This document shows positions 16,701 to 23,501 of a stretch of DNA of 43,095 nucleotides, one piece after another (within the stretch, counting starts at the first letter, position 1; each line of letters begins with the position of its first letter). A program made the position numbers and the translations under genes. The DNA comes from Streptomyces radicis (GTDB taxonomy: Bacteria > Actinomycetota > Actinomycetes > Streptomycetales > Streptomycetaceae): contig NZ_RBDY01000047.1 of assembly GCF_003626575.1 (NCBI RefSeq), positions 1 to 43,095 of the forward strand, written 5' to 3'. Below the pieces are notes generated by a model. That model was not told the DNA's origin, made no database searches, and saw nothing but the letters and a program-made list of their open reading frames with translations.

Positions 16701-19700
16701 GCCGCGAACGTCGCGCTGTACCGGCGCACGCGCGCCGAGCACGGGCTCGACCCGGCGGCCGGACGGGTCGTGGTGCTCGTGCACACCTACATCGACGAGG
16801 ACGCGGAGCGGGCGCGGGCCGAGGCGTACCGGCCCTTCGTGGCGTATCTGCGGTCCTCGCTCTCGCTGTTCGACCAGGTGACCACCAGCCTGGGCGTCGA
16901 GGTGGACCTCGACAACACCCCCGAAGAGGACGTGGAGTTCCTGCTGGAGCGCGCGTACGACCGCTACTGCGCCTCGCGCGCCCTGATCGGCGACGGGCGG
17001 GAGGCCGAGGAGACGATACGCCGCCTCATGGCCGCGGGGGCGGACGAGATCGCGTGCTTCGTGGACTTCGGAGTGCCCAAGGAGAAGGTCCTGGCCGCGC
17101 TGCCGCTGCTCGACCGGGTCCGCGCGCGCACCGCGGGCGCCCCCGGCGCGCAGGAGCCGCCCCGGCGGAGGCCGTTGACGCCCGCGCAACGCCGCATCTG
17201 GTTCCTCGAACAGCTGCACCCCGGGACCCTGATGTACCACGAGCCCAAGGCCGTTCGCCTGGAAGGGCCGCTCGACGTTCCGGCGCTGCGCCAGGCGCTG
17301 CGGAGCGTCGTGGACCGGCACGAGGCGCTGCGCACGGTCTTCGGGCAGCACGACGGCGTCCCGTACCAGGAGATCCTGGCGAACGCCGACCTCGACTGCC
17401 CCGTCGACGACCACGCGGGGACGTCGGAGGAGGAGGCCCTGCGGGCGGTCCTCGAGGGCGAGGGGGCCCGCACGGTCGACCTCGGCACCGGGCCCCTCGT
17501 CCGCGCGCGCCTGCTGCGCCTGTCCGACGAGCGGCACCTGCTCTTCCTGCTGGCCCACCACATCGTGTTCGACTCCTCGTCCACCGCCGTGCTGGTCAGG
17601 GACCTGGCCGCCCACTACCGCGCCGGGCCGGACGGCGACCCTGGGCTGCCGCCCCTCGCCGACCAGGGCGGGGCGAACGGTGCCGATGAGGCCGAAGGGG
17701 CCGCCGCGTCGCTGGAGTTCTGGCGGCACACGCTCGGCGGCGCCCCCGACCTCGACCTCCCCACCGACCGGCCGCGCCCACCGGTCAGAACGGGCGCGGG
17801 CGCCAGTCTCACCCACGCGCTCGACGGCGAGCTCGTCGGCGCGCTCAGGGCGTTCGCCGCCGCGCACCGCGCCACCCCCTTCATGGCGCTGACGGCGGCC
17901 ATCGCGGCCGTGCTAGGGCGTTTCTCCGGGCAGGACGACCTGGTCGTCGGCACCGCCGTCGCCGCACGCCCGGTGGGCGCGGATGACCGGATCGGGCTCC
18001 ACCTCGACACCGTGCCCCTCCGCCTCGACCTGGGCGGCGACCCGGACTTCCCCGCGCTGCTGCGCCGCGTCAGGGAGACGAGCACGGCCGCGTACGACCA
18101 CCGCGGCGTGCCCTTCGACGCGCTGGTGGCCGCGGTCAACCCCCCGCGCGACCCCGGCCGCAACCCCCTCTTCCAGGTCCTGGTGGAGTACGAGAACGAA
18201 GGCGAGGTCGACTTCGACCCGCCCCACCTCACCGCCACGCTGCTCGACGTGCCGAGCGCCCGCGCGCCGTTCGACCTGACCGTCTACCTCACCCACCACC
18301 GCGACGGCGTCCGCTTCATGGTCGAGTACGACACGGCCCTCTTCGACGAGAGCACGGTGCGCCGACTGGTGGACTACACGGAGCACGTGCTGCGGCGCGC
18401 CCTGGCCGCGCCCGGTGCGCCGCTCCACGAGCTGACCGCGGTCACGGACGCGGACCGCGCCGCGCTCGTGCGGCTCGGCCGCCTCGACGAGCCATGGCCC
18501 GCGGCGCGGGACACCCTGCACGGGCTGTTCGAGCGGCAGGCCAGCGCCACACCCGACGCCGTCGCGCTGGTGTCGGGCCAGGAACGCGTCAGCTACGGCG
18601 CGTTGGCGGCCCGCGCCCGTCGGCTCGCCGGGCGGCTGCGGGACCGCGGCGTGGGGCGCGGCGATCGCGTGGCGGTCCTGCTGCGGCGCGGTCCCGAGCT
18701 GATCGCCGCCCTCCTTGCGGTGCTCAGGAGCGGGGCGGCCTACGTCCCGCTCGATCCCTCGCTCCCCTCCCCCAGGCTCGCCGCGCTCCTCGACGACAGC
18801 GCCCCCGTCCTGCTCCTGACGGACGACGCCGTCCTGACCCGGCGCCAGGACCTCGCCCCTCGGGTGCCCGTGCTGCTGGCCGCCGACGGGATGCTGGCCG
18901 CCGACGGGGCGTCGGGCGCCGAAGGGCCCGACGGCGGCGCGGGGCCCGACGACGCCGCGTACTGCGTCTACACGTCGGGCTCGACCGGTCGGCCCAAGGG
19001 CGTCGTGGTGCCGCACCGCGGCCCCGCCAACCTCGTGCGCGACCATGTGCGGCGGTACCCCGCCCTGCGCACCCTCCAGTGGACCTCGACGGCCTTCGAC
19101 GTCAGCGTGCAGGAGATCTTCACCACGCTGGCGTCGGGGGCGGCCCTCGTCCTCATCGCCGACGAGGCGCGGCACGACCCGGACGCCGTCACGGCCACGG
19201 TCCGCGACCACGGCGTGGAGCGGGTGTTCATGCCGTGCGCGCCGCTGACGTACCTGATGGAGACCGGCCCCCGTCTGCCGTCCCTGCGCGAGGTGTTCAC
19301 CGCGGGCGAGGCGCTGCGGCTCACGGACGCCTTCCGCCGGTTCCTCGCCGCTCACCCGGCGTGCGCGCTGTACCACCAGTACGGGCCGACGGAGACCTCC
19401 GTCATCGTCACCTCGCACCGCGTGGACCCCGACGACGGCGACGACCCGCCCATCGGCAGGCCGGTCCCGGGGGCGCGCGTCCAGCTGCTCGACGGCGCGG
19501 GGCGCGACGTGCCCGTGGGGGCCTTCGGGGAGATCCACGTGGGCGGCGTCCCCGTGGCATACGGCTACCACGCCAGGCCCGAGGAGACCGCGGCGGCGTT
19601 CCTCGCCGACGGCGCGGGGGCGGCGCGTTACCGCACCGGCGACCTGGCGCGCTGGCGCCCCGACGGCACGCTCCAGTACCGAGGCCGCACCGACGACCAG

Positions 19701-21578
19701 GTCAAGATCCGCGGCCACCGCGTCGAACCCGCCGAGGTGCGGGCGGCGTTGACCGCGCTGCCCGGCGTCCGCGACGCGGCCGTGCTGCCCCGCCGCGACC
19801 GGCACGGCGAGTGGGAGCTCGCCGCCTATGTGGTGCCCGCGGTCCCCGGGGACGGGCTCGCCGGTCCGCGTGACGCGCTGGCCGCGGCGCTCCCCGACCA
19901 TCTGGTCCCGCGCCGCTGGGTGAGCCTGGACCGCCTCCCGCTGAACGCCTCAGGCAAGCTGGACCGGACCCGCCTGCCCGACCCAGGGGACGAGGGCGCG
20001 CGGCGGGAGGGCGCGGACCCCGTCACGCCGACGGAGAAGGCGCTGCACGGTCTGTGGTGCGACATCCTCGGCCTCGGCCAGGTGCCGGTGGACCGCTCGT
20101 TCTTCGCGCTCGGCGGCCACTCGCTGAGCGCGATCCGGCTGGTGAACCGGATGGCCGCGGAGCTCGGCCTGACCGTCCCCATGGCCGACCTCTTCCGCGC
20201 GCCGACGATCCGCGGGCTCGCGGCCCGGCTCGAACAGCCGGGCCCCGCGGCCCCGGATGACACGGACGACGTGGCCGCCACCGTGCCCATGACGTCGTTC
20301 CTGCGCAGGCTGTGGCGCCGCCACCACGAACGGGCCGACCCAGGGGTGTACAACGTCGCCCACCGCGTCGACGTGCGCGGCCCGCTCTCGCCCGACGACC
20401 TCAGGCAGGCCCTCACGGACCTCGTGGCCCGCCACGACGCGCTCCGCTCCCGCGCGGTGCGCCGCGACGGCGCGCTCCTCGTCGAGGTGCTCCGCCGGGT
20501 GCCGGTGGACCTCCCGGTCACCGACCTGTCCGCCGACGCCATGGCGGAGGACCGGCTCGACGCCTGGTGCCGGGAGCACGCGGCGCGCCCGTTCGCGATG
20601 GACCGCGCCCCGCTGTTCCGCTTCGGTCTCGCACGGCTGGCCCCGGACCGCTGGACGCTGGTGACCGTCCTGCACCACGCGCTGTGCGACGGCTGGTCGA
20701 TGGGCGTCATCTGGAGCGAGCTCCAGGAGCTCCACAACGCCCGCCGCCTGGGCACCACCCCCCAACTCCCGCCGTCGCCCGCGCAGTTCACGGACCATGC
20801 CCGCGCGGAGCACGCGCTCGACGACCGGCGCGGCCTCGAGCGGTTCTGGCGCGCCGAGCTCGACGGCGTCCCGCCCCGGCTCGACCTGCCGACCGACCGG
20901 CCGAGGCCGACCGCGCTGTCAGGGCGGGGGGCCCTGCGCGCCTGGGACGTGGACGGCTCCCTGGCGCGGCGGGTCGAGGAGACCGCCCATGGGCTCGGCG
21001 CTCCGCCCTACGCCGTTCTCGCGGCGGGCTTCGCCCTGTGGGCCGCGGGGCGCCGCGGACGGTCCGCCGACGTCGTGCTCGCCGCGTCGAGCGCCAACCG
21101 GCTGGGCCCCGAGAAGGCCGAGATCGTCGGCCCGTTGGGCGAGGCCGTCCTGCTGCGCGCCCGGATCGGCGAGGCGGCCACCTTCGCCGACCTGGTGCGC
21201 CAGGTCGGCGCCTCGCTCTTCGCCGCGCTCGACCACCAGGAGCTCCCCCTCGCCGAGGTGGCCGACCTGGTGGCGCCCGGCACCGGGCAAGGCCCGTTCC
21301 CGGATGTGCTGTTCACCGTGGTCACCACGCCGCCCCCCGTCCTCGACCTGCACGGGGTGTCGGCGACGGTGCGCGGCCTGCCCACGGCGGGGGTGGCGCG
21401 CACGGAGCTGTATGTCGTCCTGGCGCCCGATGAGGAGGGCATGACCATGACCTTCGAGTACTCCACCGATCTGTTCGACGAGTCGACCATCGAGGCGTGG
21501 GGGAAGGAGTTCCTCGCCGTGCTCGCGGGTGCCGTACGGGACCCGGCGGGCCCGCTGCCGGACCGTCGGCGCCCCTGA
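10785..21578 (+). CDS. Hybrid NRPS-PKS megasynthase: AL-ACP-KS-AT-ACP-LLM-C-A-PCP-C
   Basis: This protein of 3597 aa starts at ATG 10785, 9 bases after AGGAG. Approximate order by residue is as follows. Acyl/AMP ligase 15-565 (LSSGSTGGPK near 180). ACP with Ser623 in GLTS. KS 687-1118 with Cys862, His998 and His1038. AT 1205-1550 with Ser1313 in GHSVGEYA and FHS at 1412-1414, the malonyl type. ACP with Ser1615. A Gln-Pro linker at 1728-1741. An FMN-dependent luciferase-like monooxygenase (MupA-like) at 1771-2115. C 2129-2540 with HHIVFDS at 2258-2264 (final Gly replaced by Ser). A 2575-3070 (YTSGSTGRPKG near 2729, Lys3058). PCP with Ser3113. A terminal C with intact HHALCDG at 3297-3303. Reading the pocket against GrsA gives D-V-Q-F-F-A-Q-V-I-K, closest to proline codes I recall. 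There is no KR, TE or reductase domain. Predicted logic: an adenylated acyl starter, one malonate, oxidation at the beta-ketoacyl stage, amide bond to a proline-like residue, then transfer by the last C domain to an unknown acceptor. The product class is not recognised. Confidence 0.93.
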   Translation: MERVRGEALCRGPEPERAEDDPGDAVAALLRAAGSAPGAAVVTIAPDGTAESRSYAQLLDAARRSLTGLRAHGVRAGDTVVLCGLPLADFFPVFWACVLGGARPVAIAEPPAPGSPALERLLHAHRLLGSPLVVGDAAGAAVLAEVAPALLVAIASDCRDAPPADDHVEPDGSDTALLMLSSGSTGGPKAARLTHAGLADFAASSRRILGVRPEDTMANWLPVDHSGAFLLYHVLAVFVGCTNVHAPTERVLADPLRWLDLLHEHRAQHGWAPTFAYELVAEALAGRGDAPHGRRWDLGHLKSLVCGGERVVLPVLRRFLDATAPFGVREEHIAPVWGMAETVTACTYGRLDRPGTVHRLLKSSLGGELVRAGEETPDEECVTFVASGSPAHGVTLRVVDDRGDLAPPGRVGRLQVHSPARLTPGYVHDPAADAEAFPAGRDWLDTGDLAFLDGGQVVITGRRKDVIILNGHNVYCHEVEEAATAVDGVRQGEVAACGIPSQERGTEELAVFFVSRGAAEDARIGRDVRAALFGRLRLTAAHVVPVAPGDFPRTPAGKVRRGALRDRLIERLADRSPDRSPEESAPARPDRDATARVVREELTAVLGRHAEADQPFYELGLTSASLVRLRARLEERLGVPIAPTAPFEHPTADALATHLSGGHPSGGGAERAARALEGAAPDDAADRRVAIVGFSFRFPGADSAERFWANLRDGVSSVQTFGDEELAAAGLTPEQRRAPDLVPVGGVIDGVDAFDGAFFGMNGRETELTHPAHRLFLECCHGALEHGGYAGGGSAATVGVFAGSGMNLYDHQRPSAAHGPGDAADPATGMRWAIARQPDFLATRVAYRLGLNGPAIGVQTACSTSLVAVHLAAQAVLSGEADLALAGAAAVHHPQRTGYRSQPGSILSPTGRCRAFDAEADGTVGGNGVAAVLLKRLDRALADGDTVHAVILGSAVNNDGSDKAGFSAPGIAGQVDVVRRALRRANVPAETVSYVEAHGTGTALGDPVELEALGRALGEGTRRTGFCAVGSVKPNIGHLDSCAGMAGLIKTILMLRHRTLVPTPHLTRPNPELRLDGGPLTLAMELRPWSVPDGVPRRAGVSALGVGGTNAHVVLEEAPAAPPRAMPELPVLVPVSACDPRALDELGALLRDRLRRSAGTRADDVATTLALGRPHRAARATAVGRTADELALALDEPRRAPEPPLGPLAFVFPGQGSARRGMASGLYAASQAARRTLDRCAEIHADAFGEALLPLLLDAPPGPPPGADPGADPGAREVWPTGTAQAALFAHQAALADAWRAAGVRPDLLFGHSVGEYAALYAAGALSLDDGLRLTAWRGRLMEAGPPGGMLALRADADTARRVARSSGAEVAAVNGPRSQVISGPPEALDEAARLLDRENVRWKALPVDRAFHSAAVDEALDAFRAHAERVTYRPLGVTVVTAADGEAHPVGSVIGAEYLCRQARLPVRFDLAVATGTERGCADFVAMEAGDTLIGLGRHCAPGSRWRGGQGGGDADEQVRGFLGALGSLWTRGAELDWPALVGGGRRIPLPGHPLRPVPVAATPPPAPEPPAAEPPAADDVLVEDIRELAAATLGAPVAEVTADTSVFELGADSLSLMSMTAELATRHGVRVPVRALFDSADTPRRLADLLVQARGDDAPAPSPAAPLPAERETAPVEAPRPPADGGTPELHALFGQQLRLVETLADRVSEVISRQLDALGSPAPAPQPQPQPQPQPQPQTQPPATSAPALPAPAPSPALTPERPPAAGCDVSLYFFGDYPDDAAHDKYGLIMAAAEFADRSGFHALWFPERHFDSFGALFPNPSVLAAALAARTRRIRLHAGSVVLPLHHPVRVAEEWSVVDNISGGRVGLCFASGWHATDFSLAPQHFGRHREVLYEHLRTVRRLWSGQPLATTAGDGRPVEVRLHPRPVQERPPMSVAVVGNPESYRRAAAEDLGVVTNLMAQTVEQLAANVALYRRTRAEHGLDPAAGRVVVLVHTYIDEDAERARAEAYRPFVAYLRSSLSLFDQVTTSLGVEVDLDNTPEEDVEFLLERAYDRYCASRALIGDGREAEETIRRLMAAGADEIACFVDFGVPKEKVLAALPLLDRVRARTAGAPGAQEPPRRRPLTPAQRRIWFLEQLHPGTLMYHEPKAVRLEGPLDVPALRQALRSVVDRHEALRTVFGQHDGVPYQEILANADLDCPVDDHAGTSEEEALRAVLEGEGARTVDLGTGPLVRARLLRLSDERHLLFLLAHHIVFDSSSTAVLVRDLAAHYRAGPDGDPGLPPLADQGGANGADEAEGAAASLEFWRHTLGGAPDLDLPTDRPRPPVRTGAGASLTHALDGELVGALRAFAAAHRATPFMALTAAIAAVLGRFSGQDDLVVGTAVAARPVGADDRIGLHLDTVPLRLDLGGDPDFPALLRRVRETSTAAYDHRGVPFDALVAAVNPPRDPGRNPLFQVLVEYENEGEVDFDPPHLTATLLDVPSARAPFDLTVYLTHHRDGVRFMVEYDTALFDESTVRRLVDYTEHVLRRALAAPGAPLHELTAVTDADRAALVRLGRLDEPWPAARDTLHGLFERQASATPDAVALVSGQERVSYGALAARARRLAGRLRDRGVGRGDRVAVLLRRGPELIAALLAVLRSGAAYVPLDPSLPSPRLAALLDDSAPVLLLTDDAVLTRRQDLAPRVPVLLAADGMLAADGASGAEGPDGGAGPDDAAYCVYTSGSTGRPKGVVVPHRGPANLVRDHVRRYPALRTLQWTSTAFDVSVQEIFTTLASGAALVLIADEARHDPDAVTATVRDHGVERVFMPCAPLTYLMETGPRLPSLREVFTAGEALRLTDAFRRFLAAHPACALYHQYGPTETSVIVTSHRVDPDDGDDPPIGRPVPGARVQLLDGAGRDVPVGAFGEIHVGGVPVAYGYHARPEETAAAFLADGAGAARYRTGDLARWRPDGTLQYRGRTDDQVKIRGHRVEPAEVRAALTALPGVRDAAVLPRRDRHGEWELAAYVVPAVPGDGLAGPRDALAAALPDHLVPRRWVSLDRLPLNASGKLDRTRLPDPGDEGARREGADPVTPTEKALHGLWCDILGLGQVPVDRSFFALGGHSLSAIRLVNRMAAELGLTVPMADLFRAPTIRGLAARLEQPGPAAPDDTDDVAATVPMTSFLRRLWRRHHERADPGVYNVAHRVDVRGPLSPDDLRQALTDLVARHDALRSRAVRRDGALLVEVLRRVPVDLPVTDLSADAMAEDRLDAWCREHAARPFAMDRAPLFRFGLARLAPDRWTLVTVLHHALCDGWSMGVIWSELQELHNARRLGTTPQLPPSPAQFTDHARAEHALDDRRGLERFWRAELDGVPPRLDLPTDRPRPTALSGRGALRAWDVDGSLARRVEETAHGLGAPPYAVLAAGFALWAAGRRGRSADVVLAASSANRLGPEKAEIVGPLGEAVLLRARIGEAATFADLVRQVGASLFAALDHQELPLAEVADLVAPGTGQGPFPDVLFTVVTTPPPVLDLHGVSATVRGLPTAGVARTELYVVLAPDEEGMTMTFEYSTDLFDESTIEAWGKEFLAVLAGAVRDPAGPLPDRRRP
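15966..16007 (+). repeat. CCACAG hexanucleotide repeat coding a Gln-Pro linker
   Basis: Six perfect CCACAG units and a seventh ending CAA encode alternating Pro-Gln between the second ACP and the monooxygenase domain of the megasynthase. The linker continues with Pro/Ala-rich sequence to about 16090. Being a multiple of three, copy-number changes would alter linker length without breaking the frame. Confidence 0.9.
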
Positions 21579-21594
21579 GCCCCTTTCGGATGGG

Positions 21595-21631
21595 CGGTGG
21601 AGGGCGCGCTGTCACGGCCCGCCCTCCACCG
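21595..21631. terminator. Bidirectional hairpin between convergent genes
   Basis: CGGTGGAGGGCG (21595-21606) pairs perfectly with CGCCCTCCACCG (21620-21631), a 12-bp stem with a 13-nt loop, 16 bp past the megasynthase stop. The right arm overlaps the last codons of the minus-strand gene. It would act for both convergent transcripts. Confidence 0.7.
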
Positions 21632-22166
21632 TCCACTCCCAGGGCAGCGCGACGCGCGCGCCCTTGTGGTGAGCGACCACCTTCCGGTCCTCGACGCGCA
21701 GCCAGGCATCGGGCTCAGGGTCCTCGTACCAGCGCAGATAGCCGAAGAAGGCGCCGCCGTCCCGGTGCAGTGCGGCCAGCGAGCGGAAGAATGCGTCCAC
21801 CTCGGGGTACCCGTCGGGGTGTATCTCCCAACGGCACGTCAGCGCCCAGCGCTTGCCGTGCGGGGCGTCCTCGTGGACCAACGAGGACACGCAGCTGCCG
21901 GGGACCCTGGACGCGGCGCGTGGCGCGCCGCTCTCCCAGGCCGGTCCGGGGTAGCGCTGGATCACCCAGTCGCCGCCCTCGGCCGGCACCGGCTCCTCCC
22001 CGCCCTCCCGCATCGCGTCGACCACCTCGGTGACGACGATCGTGTCCCGCGTGATGTGCTCGGGCCGCGGGCCGAGACCCACCTGCCAACGCAGCTCGGC
22101 CAGCTCGGCGTCCGACAGGTCGCCGGGCAGATCCATGGCAAGCATCAGTTCGTGAACGTCTCCCAT
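21612..22166 (-). CDS. Hypothetical protein, Streptomyces-type
   Basis: This 184-aa soluble protein is rich in Trp and acidic residues, with LSDAELAELRWQVGLGPRP near residue 16 and the C-terminal aromatic segment FFGYLRWYEDPEPDAWLRVE. I recognise the general look of a conserved actinobacterial protein of unknown function but no catalytic motif, signal peptide or membrane segment. ATG 22166 is chosen; there is only a weak ribosome-binding site upstream, and ATG at M8 or M11 could also serve. It converges on the megasynthase gene and diverges from the peptidase gene, so it is probably not part of either pathway. Confidence 0.6.
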   Translation of the reverse strand: MGDVHELMLAMDLPGDLSDAELAELRWQVGLGPRPEHITRDTIVVTEVVDAMREGGEEPVPAEGGDWVIQRYPGPAWESGAPRAASRVPGSCVSSLVHEDAPHGKRWALTCRWEIHPDGYPEVDAFFRSLAALHRDGGAFFGYLRWYEDPEPDAWLRVEDRKVVAHHKGARVALPWEWTVEGGP

Positions 22167-22301
22167 ACCGCACACCGTAATCCGGTGGACTGACACCCCT
22201 TCCGGCGCACCGAGGCCACCGCCCGGCGGGGTTGCCGGGGACGGCCTGGTGCGGGAGGCTGGCGGAAATTGTCATGGTCGCGCCATGGATTGAGGAGTTC
22301 C

Positions 22302-23501
22302 GTGAAGGTCGTGAGAAGCGTCGCCTCGTTCGCCGCCCTGCTTGGCCTCGCCGCCGTCGGCACCCTGCCGACCGGCGAGGCACGGGCCGCCACACAGGCG
22401 ACGGGAGCCATCGTCAACGCGCACGCCCCTGACGCCGTTCCCGAGAGCTATCTGGTGGTCCTGGCCGAGGGTGGGAGCGCCGCCGAGGGCGGGAGCACCG
22501 CCGACGCCGCGCTGCCCGAGCGCTACGGGGCGCGCGTGCTCGACACCTACCAGGACGCGCTCGACGGCTACCACGTCAGGGCCACCCCCGAGCAGGCCCG
22601 GCGGCTGGCCGGTGACCCGGCCGTCGCGCTGGTCGAGCAGAACACCACCGTCACGGCGTCCGACCTGACGCAGCCCGCCCCGCCCTCCTGTGGACTCGAC
22701 CGGATCGACCAGCCCGACCTGCCGCTCGACGGCTCCTACACCTACCCCGAGTCGGCGGGCGAGGGCGTCACGGTCTATGTGGTGAGCACCGGAATCCACT
22801 ACAGCCACCAGGACTTCGGCGGGCGCGCCGTGTTCGGCTACGACGCGACCGGCGGCGACGGCTCGGACGGCAACGGCCATGGCACCCATGTCGCGGGCAC
22901 GATCGGCGGCGCCGCCCACGGCGTGGCGAAGCGTTCGACGCTGGTGTCGGTCAAGGTGCTCGACGACAGCGGCGCGGGCAGCGTCGCCGACGTGGTCGCC
23001 GGGATCGACTGGCTGACCGGCGACGCCCAAGGGCCTTCGGTCGCCAGCTTCAGCATCGGCGGCGCGCCGAGCGAGATCCTCGACGACGTGATCGGTCGGT
23101 CCATCGAGGCGGGCGTCACCTACGCCGTCGCGGCGGGGAACTCCGCGAGCGACGCCGGTGGCTTCTCCCCGGGCCGGGTGGACGAGGTCATCACCACCGC
23201 CACGTCGACCTGCGCCGACCGGGCCGCGCCGACCAGCAACCACGGCCCCTCGGTCGACCTCTACGCCCCGGGCGTCGACACCGTCTCCACCTGGCACACC
23301 TCCGAGACCGCGACCGCGACGCTCTCCGGCAGCTCCATGGCCGCCGCCCATGTCGCGGGCGTCGCGGCCCTCCACCTCGCCGACCACCCGACCGCGGGGC
23401 CCGCCGATGTCTGGGCGGCCATCGACGCGGCGGCCGTCCTCGACCGCCTCACCGGCGTCCCGCCCGGCACGCCCAACAAGCTGCTCCAGGTCACGGGTTA
23501 A
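22302..23501 (+). CDS. Secreted subtilisin-like (S8) protein with catalytic Asp replaced
   Basis: This protein of 399 aa starts at GTG 22302 after GAGGAG. Residues 1 to about 33 form a signal peptide (basic KVVR, hydrophobic core, ARA-type cleavage site). The I9-type propeptide (SYLVVLAEGG onward) runs to about 125. The S8 domain resembles proteinase K-type enzymes: GNGHGTHVAGT with His193, AAGN with oxyanion Asn280 and SGSSMAAAHVAG with Ser345. The position of the catalytic Asp, normally in a VIDTG motif, reads VVSTGI with Ser162 (codon AGC). A family member without this Asp should have strongly reduced or no protease activity. It could be a linaridin leader protease only if still active. 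Its TAA overlaps the TAA of the opposite-strand kinase gene in TTAA. Confidence 0.85.
   Translation: MKVVRSVASFAALLGLAAVGTLPTGEARAATQATGAIVNAHAPDAVPESYLVVLAEGGSAAEGGSTADAALPERYGARVLDTYQDALDGYHVRATPEQARRLAGDPAVALVEQNTTVTASDLTQPAPPSCGLDRIDQPDLPLDGSYTYPESAGEGVTVYVVSTGIHYSHQDFGGRAVFGYDATGGDGSDGNGHGTHVAGTIGGAAHGVAKRSTLVSVKVLDDSGAGSVADVVAGIDWLTGDAQGPSVASFSIGGAPSEILDDVIGRSIEAGVTYAVAAGNSASDAGGFSPGRVDEVITTATSTCADRAAPTSNHGPSVDLYAPGVDTVSTWHTSETATATLSGSSMAAAHVAGVAALHLADHPTAGPADVWAAIDAAAVLDRLTGVPPGTPNKLLQVTG

Noticed and set aside
14001..17867. Minus-strand open frame of 1288 codons inside the megasynthase
   Set aside because: It lies opposite AT, ACP, oxygenase and C domains with intact motifs; the minus-strand frame is a codon-bias artefact.
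22302..23501. Subtilisin-like protein as the linaridin leader peptidase
   Set aside because: It is 15 kb from the operon, secreted with its own propeptide, and lacks the catalytic Asp; no link to the precursor beyond being a protease homologue.
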